Source: an uncultured Oscillospiraceae bacterium (GTDB lineage Bacteria; Bacillota; Clostridia; Oscillospirales; Oscillospiraceae). Taken from it: a stretch of 14,014 nt of DNA. The notes beneath the pieces were generated by a model, which saw nothing but the letters and a program-made list of their open reading frames with translations, was not told the DNA's origin and did not search any database. Position 1 is the first letter of the stretch. Each line of letters starts with the position of its first letter. The stretch spans positions 1 through 14,014 of the forward strand of contig CAKTXA010000044.1 of the NCBI GenBank assembly GCA_934631005.1. The letters are read 5' to 3'. This document shows positions 5,654 through 12,565 of this stretch, piece after piece. The position numbers were made by a program, and so were the translations under genes.

Positions 5654-8184
5654 ACCGGCTCCTCCGGCGCTGCGGCCGGTTCGGCGGCGTCCGCCGACTC
5701 GTCCTCCTCGCGATCGACCCGGCTGACGGAGATGACCTGATTGCCCTCGCCGAGCCGCATGAGGATCACGCCCTGCGTGCCGCGCTTATACGTGTTGATG
5801 TCCGCCGCGGCCATGCGGATGAGCACGCCGCCGTTTTCGATGAGCATCACGTCGTCGCCGTCGTCCACGATGGCAACGCCCGCGACCTGCCCGGTCTTGG
5901 CGGTGAGGTTGTAGTTTTTCAGACCCTTGCCGCCGCGGCTCTGCGGCCGGCGCTCGCCGGATTCGTCGGTGCGGAGGTATTCCTCCAGCGCCGTGCGCTT
6001 GCCGTAGCCCAGCTGCGTCACGGTCAGCAGCTCCTTGCCCGCCTCGGCGATGCCCGCGCCGACCACGTAGTCCCCGTCTGTCAGCGTGATGCCGCGCACG
6101 CCCGCCGCGTCGCGGCCCATGACGCGCACGTCCGTCTCCGCAAAGCAGATGGCCATGCCGCCGGCTGTCGCGAGGATGATGCTGCTCGCGCCGTCCGTTT
6201 TCAGCACGGCGATCAGCTCGTCGTCCTCGGCAATCGTCAGCGCGCGGATGCCCGCCTTGCGCGCGGTGTACAGCGCCGACAGCTCCAGCCGCTTCACCGT
6301 GCCCTGCTTCGTCACGAACAGCAGATAGTCCTCGTCAAATTCGTGCACGGTGATGCCCGCCGTCACGCGCTCGCCCGCCTCCAGCGGCAGAATGTTCACG
6401 ATGTTCGTGCCCTTCGCGGTGCGCCCGGCCTCGGGGACCTGATAGCCCTTGCGCCGGTGCACGCGGCCGCGGTTCGTGAAGAACAGCAGATAGTCGTGCG
6501 TAGACGCGGAGAATACCGACTCCACAAAGTCCTCCTCGCGGAGCGTCTGGCCCGTCACGCCGCGGCCGCCGCGCCGCTGCGCGCGGTACGTCGCCGCCGG
6601 GACGCGCTTGATATACCCCGCGTGCGAGAGCGTAAAGACGCACTGCTCCTCCTCGATGAGATCCTCGATGTCCAGCTCGTCCTCAACGTCCTGAATTTCG
6701 GTTTTGCGCGCGTCGCCGAATTTGTCGCGGATGGCGATGAGCTCGGTCTTGAGCACGCCCTTGAGCATCTGCTCGTCGGCCAGCAGCTCGCGGAAGTATT
6801 CGATGCGCTTTTCCAGCTCGTCATATTCGCTTTGCAGCTTCTCGCGCTCGAGACCCTGCAGGCGCTTGAGCTGCATATCCAGCACGACCTGCGCCTGAAT
6901 TTCGGACAGGTCGAACCGCGCCATCAGGCGCTCCTTCGCGTCGTCATACGATTCGCGGATGGTCTTGATGACCTCGTCGATGTTCTCCTCGGCGATGAGC
7001 AGACCCTGCAAAACGTGCTGCCGCTCGAGCGCCTTTTTGAGGTCAAACTGCGTCCGGCGGGTGATGATCTGCTCCTGATAGGCCAGATATTCGTCCAGAA
7101 TGTGCCGCAGCGAGAGGATCTTCGGCTGCGACTGATTGTTGACCAGCGCCAGCATCGTCACGCCGAACGTCGTCTGCATCTGCGTCTGCGCGAACAGGCG
7201 GTTGAGGACGACCTGCGGATTGGCGTCCTTTTTCAGTTCCACGACGATGCGCATACCGTTGCGGTCGGTCTCGTCGCGAATATCCGAGATGCCCTCCAGC
7301 CGCTTGTCGCGCACCTGCTCGGCCATGGCGGCGATGAGCTGGCGCTTGTTGACCTGATACGGCAGCTCCGTGACGATGATGCGCTCGCGGTTCTGGCCGA
7401 ATTCCTCAAACTCCGCCCGGGCGCGGACGGTGATCTTGCCGCGGCCGGTGGCGTAGGCGGCGCGGATGCCGCTGCGGCCCATGATCACGCCCTTCGTCGG
7501 GAAGTCCGGCCCCTTGATGTGCTCCATGAGGTCGGCAAGCTCGGCCTCGGGATTGTCGAGGATGCAGACGCAGGCGTCGATGACCTCGCGCAGGTTGTGC
7601 GGCGGGATGTTCGTGGCCATGCCCACGGCGATGCCCGCCGAGCCGTTCACCAGCAGGTTCGGAAAGCGCGACGGGAGCACGCGCGGCTCCTTTCGCGATT
7701 CGTCAAAGTTCGGATCCCAGTCCACGGTGTCCTTTTCGATGTCGCGCAGCATCTCGTTCGAGAGCTTGGACATTCTCGCCTCCGTGTAGCGGTAGGCCGC
7801 CGGGGGGTCGCCGTCGACGGAGCCGAAGTTGCCGTGCCCGTCCACGAGCGGATAGCGCATGGAAAAATCCTGCGCCAGGCGCACCATCGCGTCATACACC
7901 GACGCATCGCCGTGCGGATGATACCGGCCCAGCACGTCGCCGACGCAGGTAGCCGATTTCTTAAACGGCTTGTCGGCGGTGAGGTTATCCTCGTACATGG
8001 CGTACAGGATCCGCCGGTGCACGGGCTTGAGTCCGTCCCGCACGTCCGGCAGCGCCCGCCCGACGATGACCGACATCGCGTAGTCGATGTAGGAGCTTTT
8101 CATCTCCTGCACCAGCTCCGATTCCACGATCACCTGCTCCGGAAACAAAATATCCTCCGGCTTGTAGTCTTTCTTATGTGCCAT
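5650..8184 (-). CDS. gyrA: DNA gyrase subunit A
   Basis: The 844-residue breakage-reunion subunit of gyrase (A2B2), which introduces negative supercoils. The winged-helix/tower region opens with SSYIDYAMSVIVGRALPDVRDG, and the active-site tyrosine is Y133 in AAYRYTEAR. The quinolone region reads HPHGDASVYD (89-98), with Ala94 where E. coli has Ser83 and Asp98 at the E. coli Asp87 position. The coiled-coil gate is around 375-490. The C-terminal beta-pinwheel starts near 510 and carries the GyrA box QRRGGRG (536-542), which separates it from ParC. The tail is acidic (EEDESADAAEP). AAAAGGAG lies 8 bases before the ATG. It is separated from gyrB by a 414-base gap holding a palindromic repeat. Confidence 0.98.
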   Translation of the reverse strand: MAHKKDYKPEDILFPEQVIVESELVQEMKSSYIDYAMSVIVGRALPDVRDGLKPVHRRILYAMYEDNLTADKPFKKSATCVGDVLGRYHPHGDASVYDAMVRLAQDFSMRYPLVDGHGNFGSVDGDPPAAYRYTEARMSKLSNEMLRDIEKDTVDWDPNFDESRKEPRVLPSRFPNLLVNGSAGIAVGMATNIPPHNLREVIDACVCILDNPEAELADLMEHIKGPDFPTKGVIMGRSGIRAAYATGRGKITVRARAEFEEFGQNRERIIVTELPYQVNKRQLIAAMAEQVRDKRLEGISDIRDETDRNGMRIVVELKKDANPQVVLNRLFAQTQMQTTFGVTMLALVNNQSQPKILSLRHILDEYLAYQEQIITRRTQFDLKKALERQHVLQGLLIAEENIDEVIKTIRESYDDAKERLMARFDLSEIQAQVVLDMQLKRLQGLEREKLQSEYDELEKRIEYFRELLADEQMLKGVLKTELIAIRDKFGDARKTEIQDVEDELDIEDLIEEEQCVFTLSHAGYIKRVPAATYRAQRRGGRGVTGQTLREEDFVESVFSASTHDYLLFFTNRGRVHRRKGYQVPEAGRTAKGTNIVNILPLEAGERVTAGITVHEFDEDYLLFVTKQGTVKRLELSALYTARKAGIRALTIAEDDELIAVLKTDGASSIILATAGGMAICFAETDVRVMGRDAAGVRGITLTDGDYVVGAGIAEAGKELLTVTQLGYGKRTALEEYLRTDESGERRPQSRGGKGLKNYNLTAKTGQVAGVAIVDDGDDVMLIENGGVLIRMAAADINTYKRGTQGVILMRLGEGNQVISVSRVDREEDESADAAEPAAAPEEPV

Positions 8185-8598
8185 AAATCAATCTCCTTTT
8201 CAAACGCAGGAGTCAAAAACAATATCAAAGGCTGTGGATTTGCACAGCTCGCTGGCACGCGCCATCATTCTTTTGCGGCAGTGCCGATTTGCTGAGGGCC
8301 CCTTGCCTTCCCCTGGGGGAAGGTGCCCCCGAAGGGGGCGGATGAGGGCCGGGGAGCACTGACGGATAGCTTAGCAGTTGTGCCAAAACGCAACTGCTCC
8401 CCGACCCTCATCAGTCTGCGGAGCTAGCGCTCCGCAGACAGCTTCCCCCAGGGGAAGCTATGGGGTGCCTACATTTCGCCGCTGCGTCGGGGATTCGTCA
8501 GCGCGTGCTGACTTATTCACTCTTCACTCTTCACGATTCCTTCAAACCGCCCCTCCCCTACATTACGACGAACGACGGGGCGGGCGGCGAAATTGCCG
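8185..8598. other. gyrB-gyrA gap with repeat element
   Basis: No gene is supported. Next to gyrA are the ribosome binding site (AAAAGGAG on the - strand, 8193-8200) and a small hairpin, GCTGTG (8231-8236) with CACAGC (8243-8248). Composite copy 3 then fills most of the gap, followed by a TTCACTCTTCACTCT motif (8516-8530). A gap this long between gyrB and gyrA is unusual. I see no clear terminator or promoter, so read-through from gyrB is assumed. Confidence 0.75.
8253..8569. repeat. Composite palindromic element, interrupted (copy 3)
   Basis: The left arm is shared with copy 2 (from GGCACGCGCCATCATTCTTTT through CAGTGCCGATTTGCTGAGGG to CTTCCCC) but lacks the outer GTCGTAA end. Core arms GATGAGGGCCGGGGAGCA (8341-8358) and TGCTCCCCGACCCTCATC (8395-8412) are complementary except one C-A pair on the + strand, which becomes G-U on the - strand. 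Flanking hairpins are GCCCCC/GGGGGC and GTCTGCGGAGC/GCTCCGCAGAC, then GCTTCCCC/GGGGAAGC. The right arm breaks off near 8466, and unrelated sequence (about 8467-8550) precedes a surviving end CCCTCCCCTACATTACGAC (8551-8569). It lies in the gyrB-gyrA transcript. Confidence 0.82.
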
Positions 8599-10548
8599 TC
8601 AAATATCCAAATTCACCACATACTTCGCATTTTCCTCGATGAACTCCTTGCGCGGCTCGACTGCCTCGCCCATGAGGACGGTGAAGATCTGGTCGGCGGC
8701 GACGGCGTCGTCGAGCGTGATGCGGCGCAGCGTCCGGGTGGTGGGATCCATCGTGGTCTCCCACAGCTCGTGGGGGTTCATTTCGCCAAGGCCCTTAAAG
8801 CGCGAAATGTCGACCTTTGCGTTCGCATTGTCGGCGCGCAGCTCGGCGGAAATTTGATCGCGCTCGGCGTCGGAATACGCCACGCGCTGCGTTTTGCCGC
8901 GCGTGAGCTTGTAAAGCGGCGGCACCGCGGAGTAGACATAGCCCTGCTCGATGAGCGGCCGCATGAAGCGGAAGAAGAAGGTCAGCAGCAGCGTGCGGAT
9001 GTGGCTGCCGTCCACGTCGGCATCGGCCATGATGATGATCTTGTGATAGCGCAGCTTTTCGAGGTTAAATTCGTCCCCGATGCCCGCGCCGAGCGCCGTG
9101 ATGACGGGCTGCAGCTTGTCGTTTCCGTACACGCGGTCGGCCCGCGCCTTCTCCACGTTCAGCATCTTGCCCCACAGCGGCAGGATCGCCTGAAAGCGCG
9201 AGTCGCGCCCCTGGGTCGCCGAGCCGCCTGCGGAGTCGCCCTCGACGATGTATAATTCCGTCAGCGCCGGGTCGCGGTCGTTGCAGTCGCGGAGCTTGTC
9301 GGGCATCTGGCCGGACTCGAGGCCCGTCTTGCGGCGGATGGCGTCCTTTGCCTTGCGGGCGGCCTCGCGCGCGCGGCTGGCCATCATCGCTTTTTCCAGA
9401 ATGAGCTTGCCCACGGCCGGATGCTCCTCCAGATACGTTGCCAGCTGGTCGGTCACGATGGAGTTTACCAGCGTGCGCATGGTGGCGTTGCCGAGCTTGG
9501 CCTTCGTCTGGCCCTCGAACTGCGCGTCGGTGAGCTTCACGGACACGATGGCGGTCAAACCCTCGCGCACATCGTCGCCGGAGACCTTGTCGTCATTTTT
9601 CAGAATGCCCTTCTGCACGCCGTAGCTGTTGAGCACGTTCGTCAGCGCCCGCTTGAAGCCCTCCTCGTGCATGCCGCCCTCGGGCGTGTGGATGTCGTTT
9701 GCGAACGAGACGATCGTCTCGGCATACGAGTCGTTATACTGCACGGCGATCTCGGCGGAGTCGTCGCCCTTTTTGCCGGACATGTAGATGACGTCCTCGT
9801 GCAGCGGCGTTTTGTGGCGGTTATACCAGCGGGCAAACTCGCGGATGCCGCCCTCGTAGCACATCGCGTCGCGCCGGTCCTTCTCCGGCCGCTCCTCGGC
9901 CTCGCGCCGCTCGTCGGCGATGGAGATGTGCAGCCCCGCATTGAGGAACGCCTGCTCGCGCATGCGCGTGTGCAGAATTTCGTAGTCATACTCCAGCGTG
10001 TCGAACATCTCGCCGTCGGGCTTAAAGGTGACGGTGGTGCCGTGCTTGTCGGTCGTGCCGATGACGCGCATTTCCTGGGTAATCTCGCCGCGGGAGAATT
10101 TCATCTGGTACACCTTGCCGTCGCGGCAGACCTCGACCTCCAGCCATTCCGACAGCGCGTTCACGACCGACGCGCCCACGCCGTGCAGGCCGCCGGAGAC
10201 CTTGTAGCCCCCGCCGCCGAACTTGCCGCCCGCGTGCAGCACGGTGAATACGACCTCCAGCGCGGGCTTGCCCGTCTGCGGCTGGATGTCCACGGGGATG
10301 CCGCGGCCATCGTCCTCCACGGTGATGGTGTTGCCCTCGTTGATGGTCACGCGCACGTGCCGGCAATAGCCCGCCAGCGCCTCGTCGATGGAGTTGTCGA
10401 CGATCTCATACACGAGATGATGCAGACCCGAGCTGCTGGTAGAGCCGATATACATCCCGGGGCGCTTGCGCACCGCCTCCAGCCCCTCCAACACCTGGAT
10501 CTGACTGCCGCCATACTCCTGTTCCAACTTCTCATTCCGTTCGCTCAT
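8599..10548 (-). CDS. gyrB: DNA gyrase subunit B
   Basis: The 649-residue ATPase subunit of gyrase. The GHKL ATPase domain (about 1-230) shows the N-box EIVDNSIDEA (48-57, with N52), DDGRGIP (79-85) and the ATP lid GGLHGVGASVVNALS. A transducer domain with the QTKAKLGN loop follows. The TOPRIM domain has EGDSAGG (436-442, catalytic E436) and DADVDGSHI (509-517, D509/D511), and the C-terminus ends FKGLGEMNPHELWETTMDP. The length fits Gram-positive GyrB without the proteobacterial insert. Position 459 is Trp in LPLWGKMLN, where E. coli has Lys447 and many Gram-positives have Arg. GAGAGGAGC precedes the ATG by about 5 bases. Long repeat-filled gaps lie on both sides. Confidence 0.98.
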   Translation of the reverse strand: MSERNEKLEQEYGGSQIQVLEGLEAVRKRPGMYIGSTSSSGLHHLVYEIVDNSIDEALAGYCRHVRVTINEGNTITVEDDGRGIPVDIQPQTGKPALEVVFTVLHAGGKFGGGGYKVSGGLHGVGASVVNALSEWLEVEVCRDGKVYQMKFSRGEITQEMRVIGTTDKHGTTVTFKPDGEMFDTLEYDYEILHTRMREQAFLNAGLHISIADERREAEERPEKDRRDAMCYEGGIREFARWYNRHKTPLHEDVIYMSGKKGDDSAEIAVQYNDSYAETIVSFANDIHTPEGGMHEEGFKRALTNVLNSYGVQKGILKNDDKVSGDDVREGLTAIVSVKLTDAQFEGQTKAKLGNATMRTLVNSIVTDQLATYLEEHPAVGKLILEKAMMASRAREAARKAKDAIRRKTGLESGQMPDKLRDCNDRDPALTELYIVEGDSAGGSATQGRDSRFQAILPLWGKMLNVEKARADRVYGNDKLQPVITALGAGIGDEFNLEKLRYHKIIIMADADVDGSHIRTLLLTFFFRFMRPLIEQGYVYSAVPPLYKLTRGKTQRVAYSDAERDQISAELRADNANAKVDISRFKGLGEMNPHELWETTMDPTTRTLRRITLDDAVAADQIFTVLMGEAVEPRKEFIEENAKYVVNLDI

Positions 10549-10955
10549 AAAAAGCTCCTCTCAGCTTACAGTTACGATCAAAATGCCAGCCGCACCGCCG
10601 TATCCCTGACGCAGGGCCAGAGCGGCAGGCACCAAATTACCTTCCCCTGGGGGCCGATTCCCCCTATCAGGGGGAAATGTCCCGAAGGGACAAAGAGGGT
10701 AGGGACAGGTGCCCCCGCAGGGGGCGGATGAGGGCCGGGGAGCACTTGCGAATAGCTTAGCAAGCACATCAAAACACAACTGCTCCCCGACCCTCATCAG
10801 TCTGCTCCGCTTCGCTCCGCAGACAGCTTCCCCCAGGGGAAGCCAAGGGGCCCTCAGCAAATCGGCACTGCCGCAAAAGGACGACATTGCGTACCAGCGG
10901 GCGGGGTAGAACCCCGCCCCTACGTTATGACGAGACCATTGCCCACTCGCAATCA
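10549..10955. other. remB-gyrB gap with repeat element
   Basis: No gene is supported in these 407 bases. They contain the gyrB ribosome binding site (10554-10561, read on the - strand), about 75 bases without a recognisable motif, and composite element copy 4 (10638-10934), which ends some 20 bases from the remB stop. No obvious gyrB promoter was identified. Confidence 0.75.
10638..10934. repeat. Composite palindromic element (copy 4)
   Basis: The left part is nearly identical to the reverse complement of the copy 2 right part: CTTCCCCTGGGGGCCGATTC, hairpin TTCCCCCTATCAGGGGGAA, then GTCCCGAAGGGAC. The outer left end is missing. Core arms are GATGAGGGCCGGGGAGCA (10727-10744) and TGCTCCCCGACCCTCATC (10781-10798), with the conserved loop ATAGCTTAGCA and an extra loop stem CTTGC (10745-10749)/GCAAG (10760-10764). 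Flanking hairpins are GCCCCC/GGGGGC and GTCTGC/GCAGAC. The right arm is complete: CAGCAAATCGGCACTGCCGC, then a GCGGGGT/ACCCCGC hairpin and the end CCCCTACGTTATGAC. Confidence 0.87.
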
Positions 10956-11204
10956 TCATTCCTCAAACCGCTTTTGCAGCACCGCGGCGCTTGGTTTTGT
11001 CAAATATATCCTCTGCATGCCGTATTCCTGCGTCAGGACGAACGATTTTGGCAGCGAGTCCGTCGCTTCCACGACCTGGCCGGCCTCCTCGGCGCGGGAT
11101 AGAAACGCGCGGGAGTGCCTTTCCCAGCTGACGTTGTCAAGGTCAAAAATGCCGATCACCGCGCTCTCGCGCACCGACAGCTCCAGTCCGATCTCGCGAT
11201 ACAT
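10956..11204 (-). CDS. remB: RemB/YaaB-like protein (DUF370 family)
   Basis: An 82-residue member of the small RemA/RemB (DUF370) family found next to recF and gyrB in Firmicutes. RemA of Bacillus is a DNA-binding activator of biofilm matrix genes; the molecular role of RemB is less clear. Visible signs are the N-terminus MYREIGLELSVRESAVIGIFDLDN, a central SRAFLSRAEEAG helix, the diagnostic LPKSFVLT, and YLTKPSAAVLQKR at the end. The length matches YaaB (about 80 residues). The start lies 2 bases after the recF stop, with its ribosome site (GGGAGGGG on the - strand) inside the recF end. The 407-base gap to gyrB follows it. Confidence 0.9.
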   Translation of the reverse strand: MYREIGLELSVRESAVIGIFDLDNVSWERHSRAFLSRAEEAGQVVEATDSLPKSFVLTQEYGMQRIYLTKPSAAVLQKRFEE

Positions 11205-11206
11205 CC

Positions 11207-12313
11207 TTACCCCTCCCGCAGCGTGCCCGACGCGATGTGCATCGTTTTGCCAAGATCCGTCAGACGGTCGGTCTCGCAGCAGGTGATGAACACCTGCCCG
11301 GTGCGGATCTGGTTGAGCACAAAGTCCTGCCGCCGCGCGTCCAGCTCCGAGAGCACATCGTCCAGCAGCAGCACCGGCTCCTCGCCGGTGTCGCGGCGCA
11401 GAAGCTCGCGCTCGGCGAGCTTCAGGCTGATCGACGCCGTGCGCGTCTGCCCCTGCGAGCCGAAGCTCTTGACCGGTTTGTCGTCAATGGACGCCTCAAA
11501 ATCGTCCTTATGCGGGCCGGTCAGGCACTGGCCGGACTCAAGCTCCGCGCGGTAATGCCGCTCCTGATGCAGTAAGATCGCCTCAAACAGCTCTTTTCGC
11601 GGTGCAAACGGATCCTCGATGGTCGACACCGTCTGATACCGCAGCCTTAACTGCTCTTTTCCGCCGGAAAACTCGCGGTGATAGTCCGCCGCGGCCTGCT
11701 CCAGCGCACAAAGATAGCGCGCGCGGTACTCGATCAGCACCGCGCCCACCTGCGCCATGCGGTAGTTATATTCCGGCAGCGGCTCCAAAAGCTGCGGCAG
11801 CACAGCGTGATCCTTGAGGATGCGGCTTTTCTGCTCCTGCAGCCGCCCGTATTCCGCTAGCGCCGCGGCATAGGCCGGGCGCAGCTGGCACAGCGCCGTG
11901 TCGAGGAGCTTGCGCCGCCCCGCCGCGCCGTTTTTGAGCACCTGCAATTCCTCGGGGCAGAATAAAACCGTCGTGAGCACGCCGGGCAGGCCCGCCGCCG
12001 ACTTCTGCTTCACCCCGCCGATATACAGCTGCCGCGGCCGCCTCGCCGCAAACAGCACCGCGCGCAGCGTCTGCGCGCGCTCGGCCCCGGTGATCTCGGC
12101 CTGCAGATCGCAGAACTCCGCGCCGAAGCGGATGAGCTCCTGCGGCTTTGCCGTGCGGAAGCTGCGGCCGGTGGAGAGATAGCCGATGGCCTCCAGCAGG
12201 TTCGTCTTGCCCTGCGCATTATCGCCGACCAGCAGATTCACCCCGGGCACAAAGCGGGCGTCCAGCGCTTCATAATTGCGGAAATCATACAGCCGCAGCC
12301 GGTCGAGCCTCAT
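11207..12313 (-). CDS. recF: RecF, recombination mediator ATPase
   Basis: A 368-residue SMC/ABC-like ATPase that, with RecO and RecR, loads RecA at single-strand gaps and stalled forks. Walker A is GDNAQGKT (30-37), the ABC signature is SQGQTR (286-291), Walker B is VLLLDD (314-319) and the D-loop is SELD (322-325). The start MRLDRLRLYDFRNY is the typical RecF opening. The length is normal (about 360-370). Its ATG overlaps the upstream S4-protein stop by 4 bases, and remB follows after 2 bases, so recF lies within a tight dnaN-yaaA-recF-remB unit. Confidence 0.97.
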   Translation of the reverse strand: MRLDRLRLYDFRNYEALDARFVPGVNLLVGDNAQGKTNLLEAIGYLSTGRSFRTAKPQELIRFGAEFCDLQAEITGAERAQTLRAVLFAARRPRQLYIGGVKQKSAAGLPGVLTTVLFCPEELQVLKNGAAGRRKLLDTALCQLRPAYAAALAEYGRLQEQKSRILKDHAVLPQLLEPLPEYNYRMAQVGAVLIEYRARYLCALEQAAADYHREFSGGKEQLRLRYQTVSTIEDPFAPRKELFEAILLHQERHYRAELESGQCLTGPHKDDFEASIDDKPVKSFGSQGQTRTASISLKLAERELLRRDTGEEPVLLLDDVLSELDARRQDFVLNQIRTGQVFITCCETDRLTDLGKTMHIASGTLREG

Positions 12314-12564
12314 GCGTCCGTCTCCGCCACGCGCCAGGTGTTCTGCAAAAACGTCACGGTGTCGCCCGGGCGGAGCTTTTTGCCCCGCTGCGTGCAGACT
12401 TCGCCGTTTACCAGCACCTCGCCGTTCACAATGAAATTCTTCGCCATGCCACCGGATTCGACGGCGTTCGCAAACTTGAGAAAGTCCTGCAATTTAATAA
12501 ACTCCGTCGTGATCGCCACGTCGATCGGCGCGTCCGACAGCTTTTTCGTCACGCGAACCTTCAT
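12310..12564 (-). CDS. yaaA: S4-domain RNA-binding protein YaaA
   Basis: An 84-residue S4-like protein of the YaaA/RlbA type always seen between dnaN and recF in Firmicutes. The S4 fold occupies about residues 22-75: FIKLQDFLKFANAVESGGMAKNFI, then VNGEVLVNGEVCTQRGKKLRPGDTVTF, with the conserved basic RGKKLRPGD loop expected to contact RNA. The exact RNA target is not established to my knowledge; a ribosome assembly role has been suggested for the family. The start lies 1 base after the dnaN stop and the stop overlaps recF by 4 bases. Confidence 0.93.
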   Translation of the reverse strand: MKVRVTKKLSDAPIDVAITTEFIKLQDFLKFANAVESGGMAKNFIVNGEVLVNGEVCTQRGKKLRPGDTVTFLQNTWRVAETDA

Positions 12565-12565
12565 C

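Noticed and set aside
5620..8295. 891-codon open frame on the + strand, antisense to gyrA
   Set aside because: It is rich in Arg, His, Ala and Val with no recognisable domain, and covers gyrA, whose motifs are complete. Long antisense frames are expected in GC-rich genes.
9421..10731. 436-codon open frame on the + strand over gyrB
   Set aside because: Same kind of low-complexity shadow. It runs out of gyrB into a repeat element and has no domain or ribosome binding site.
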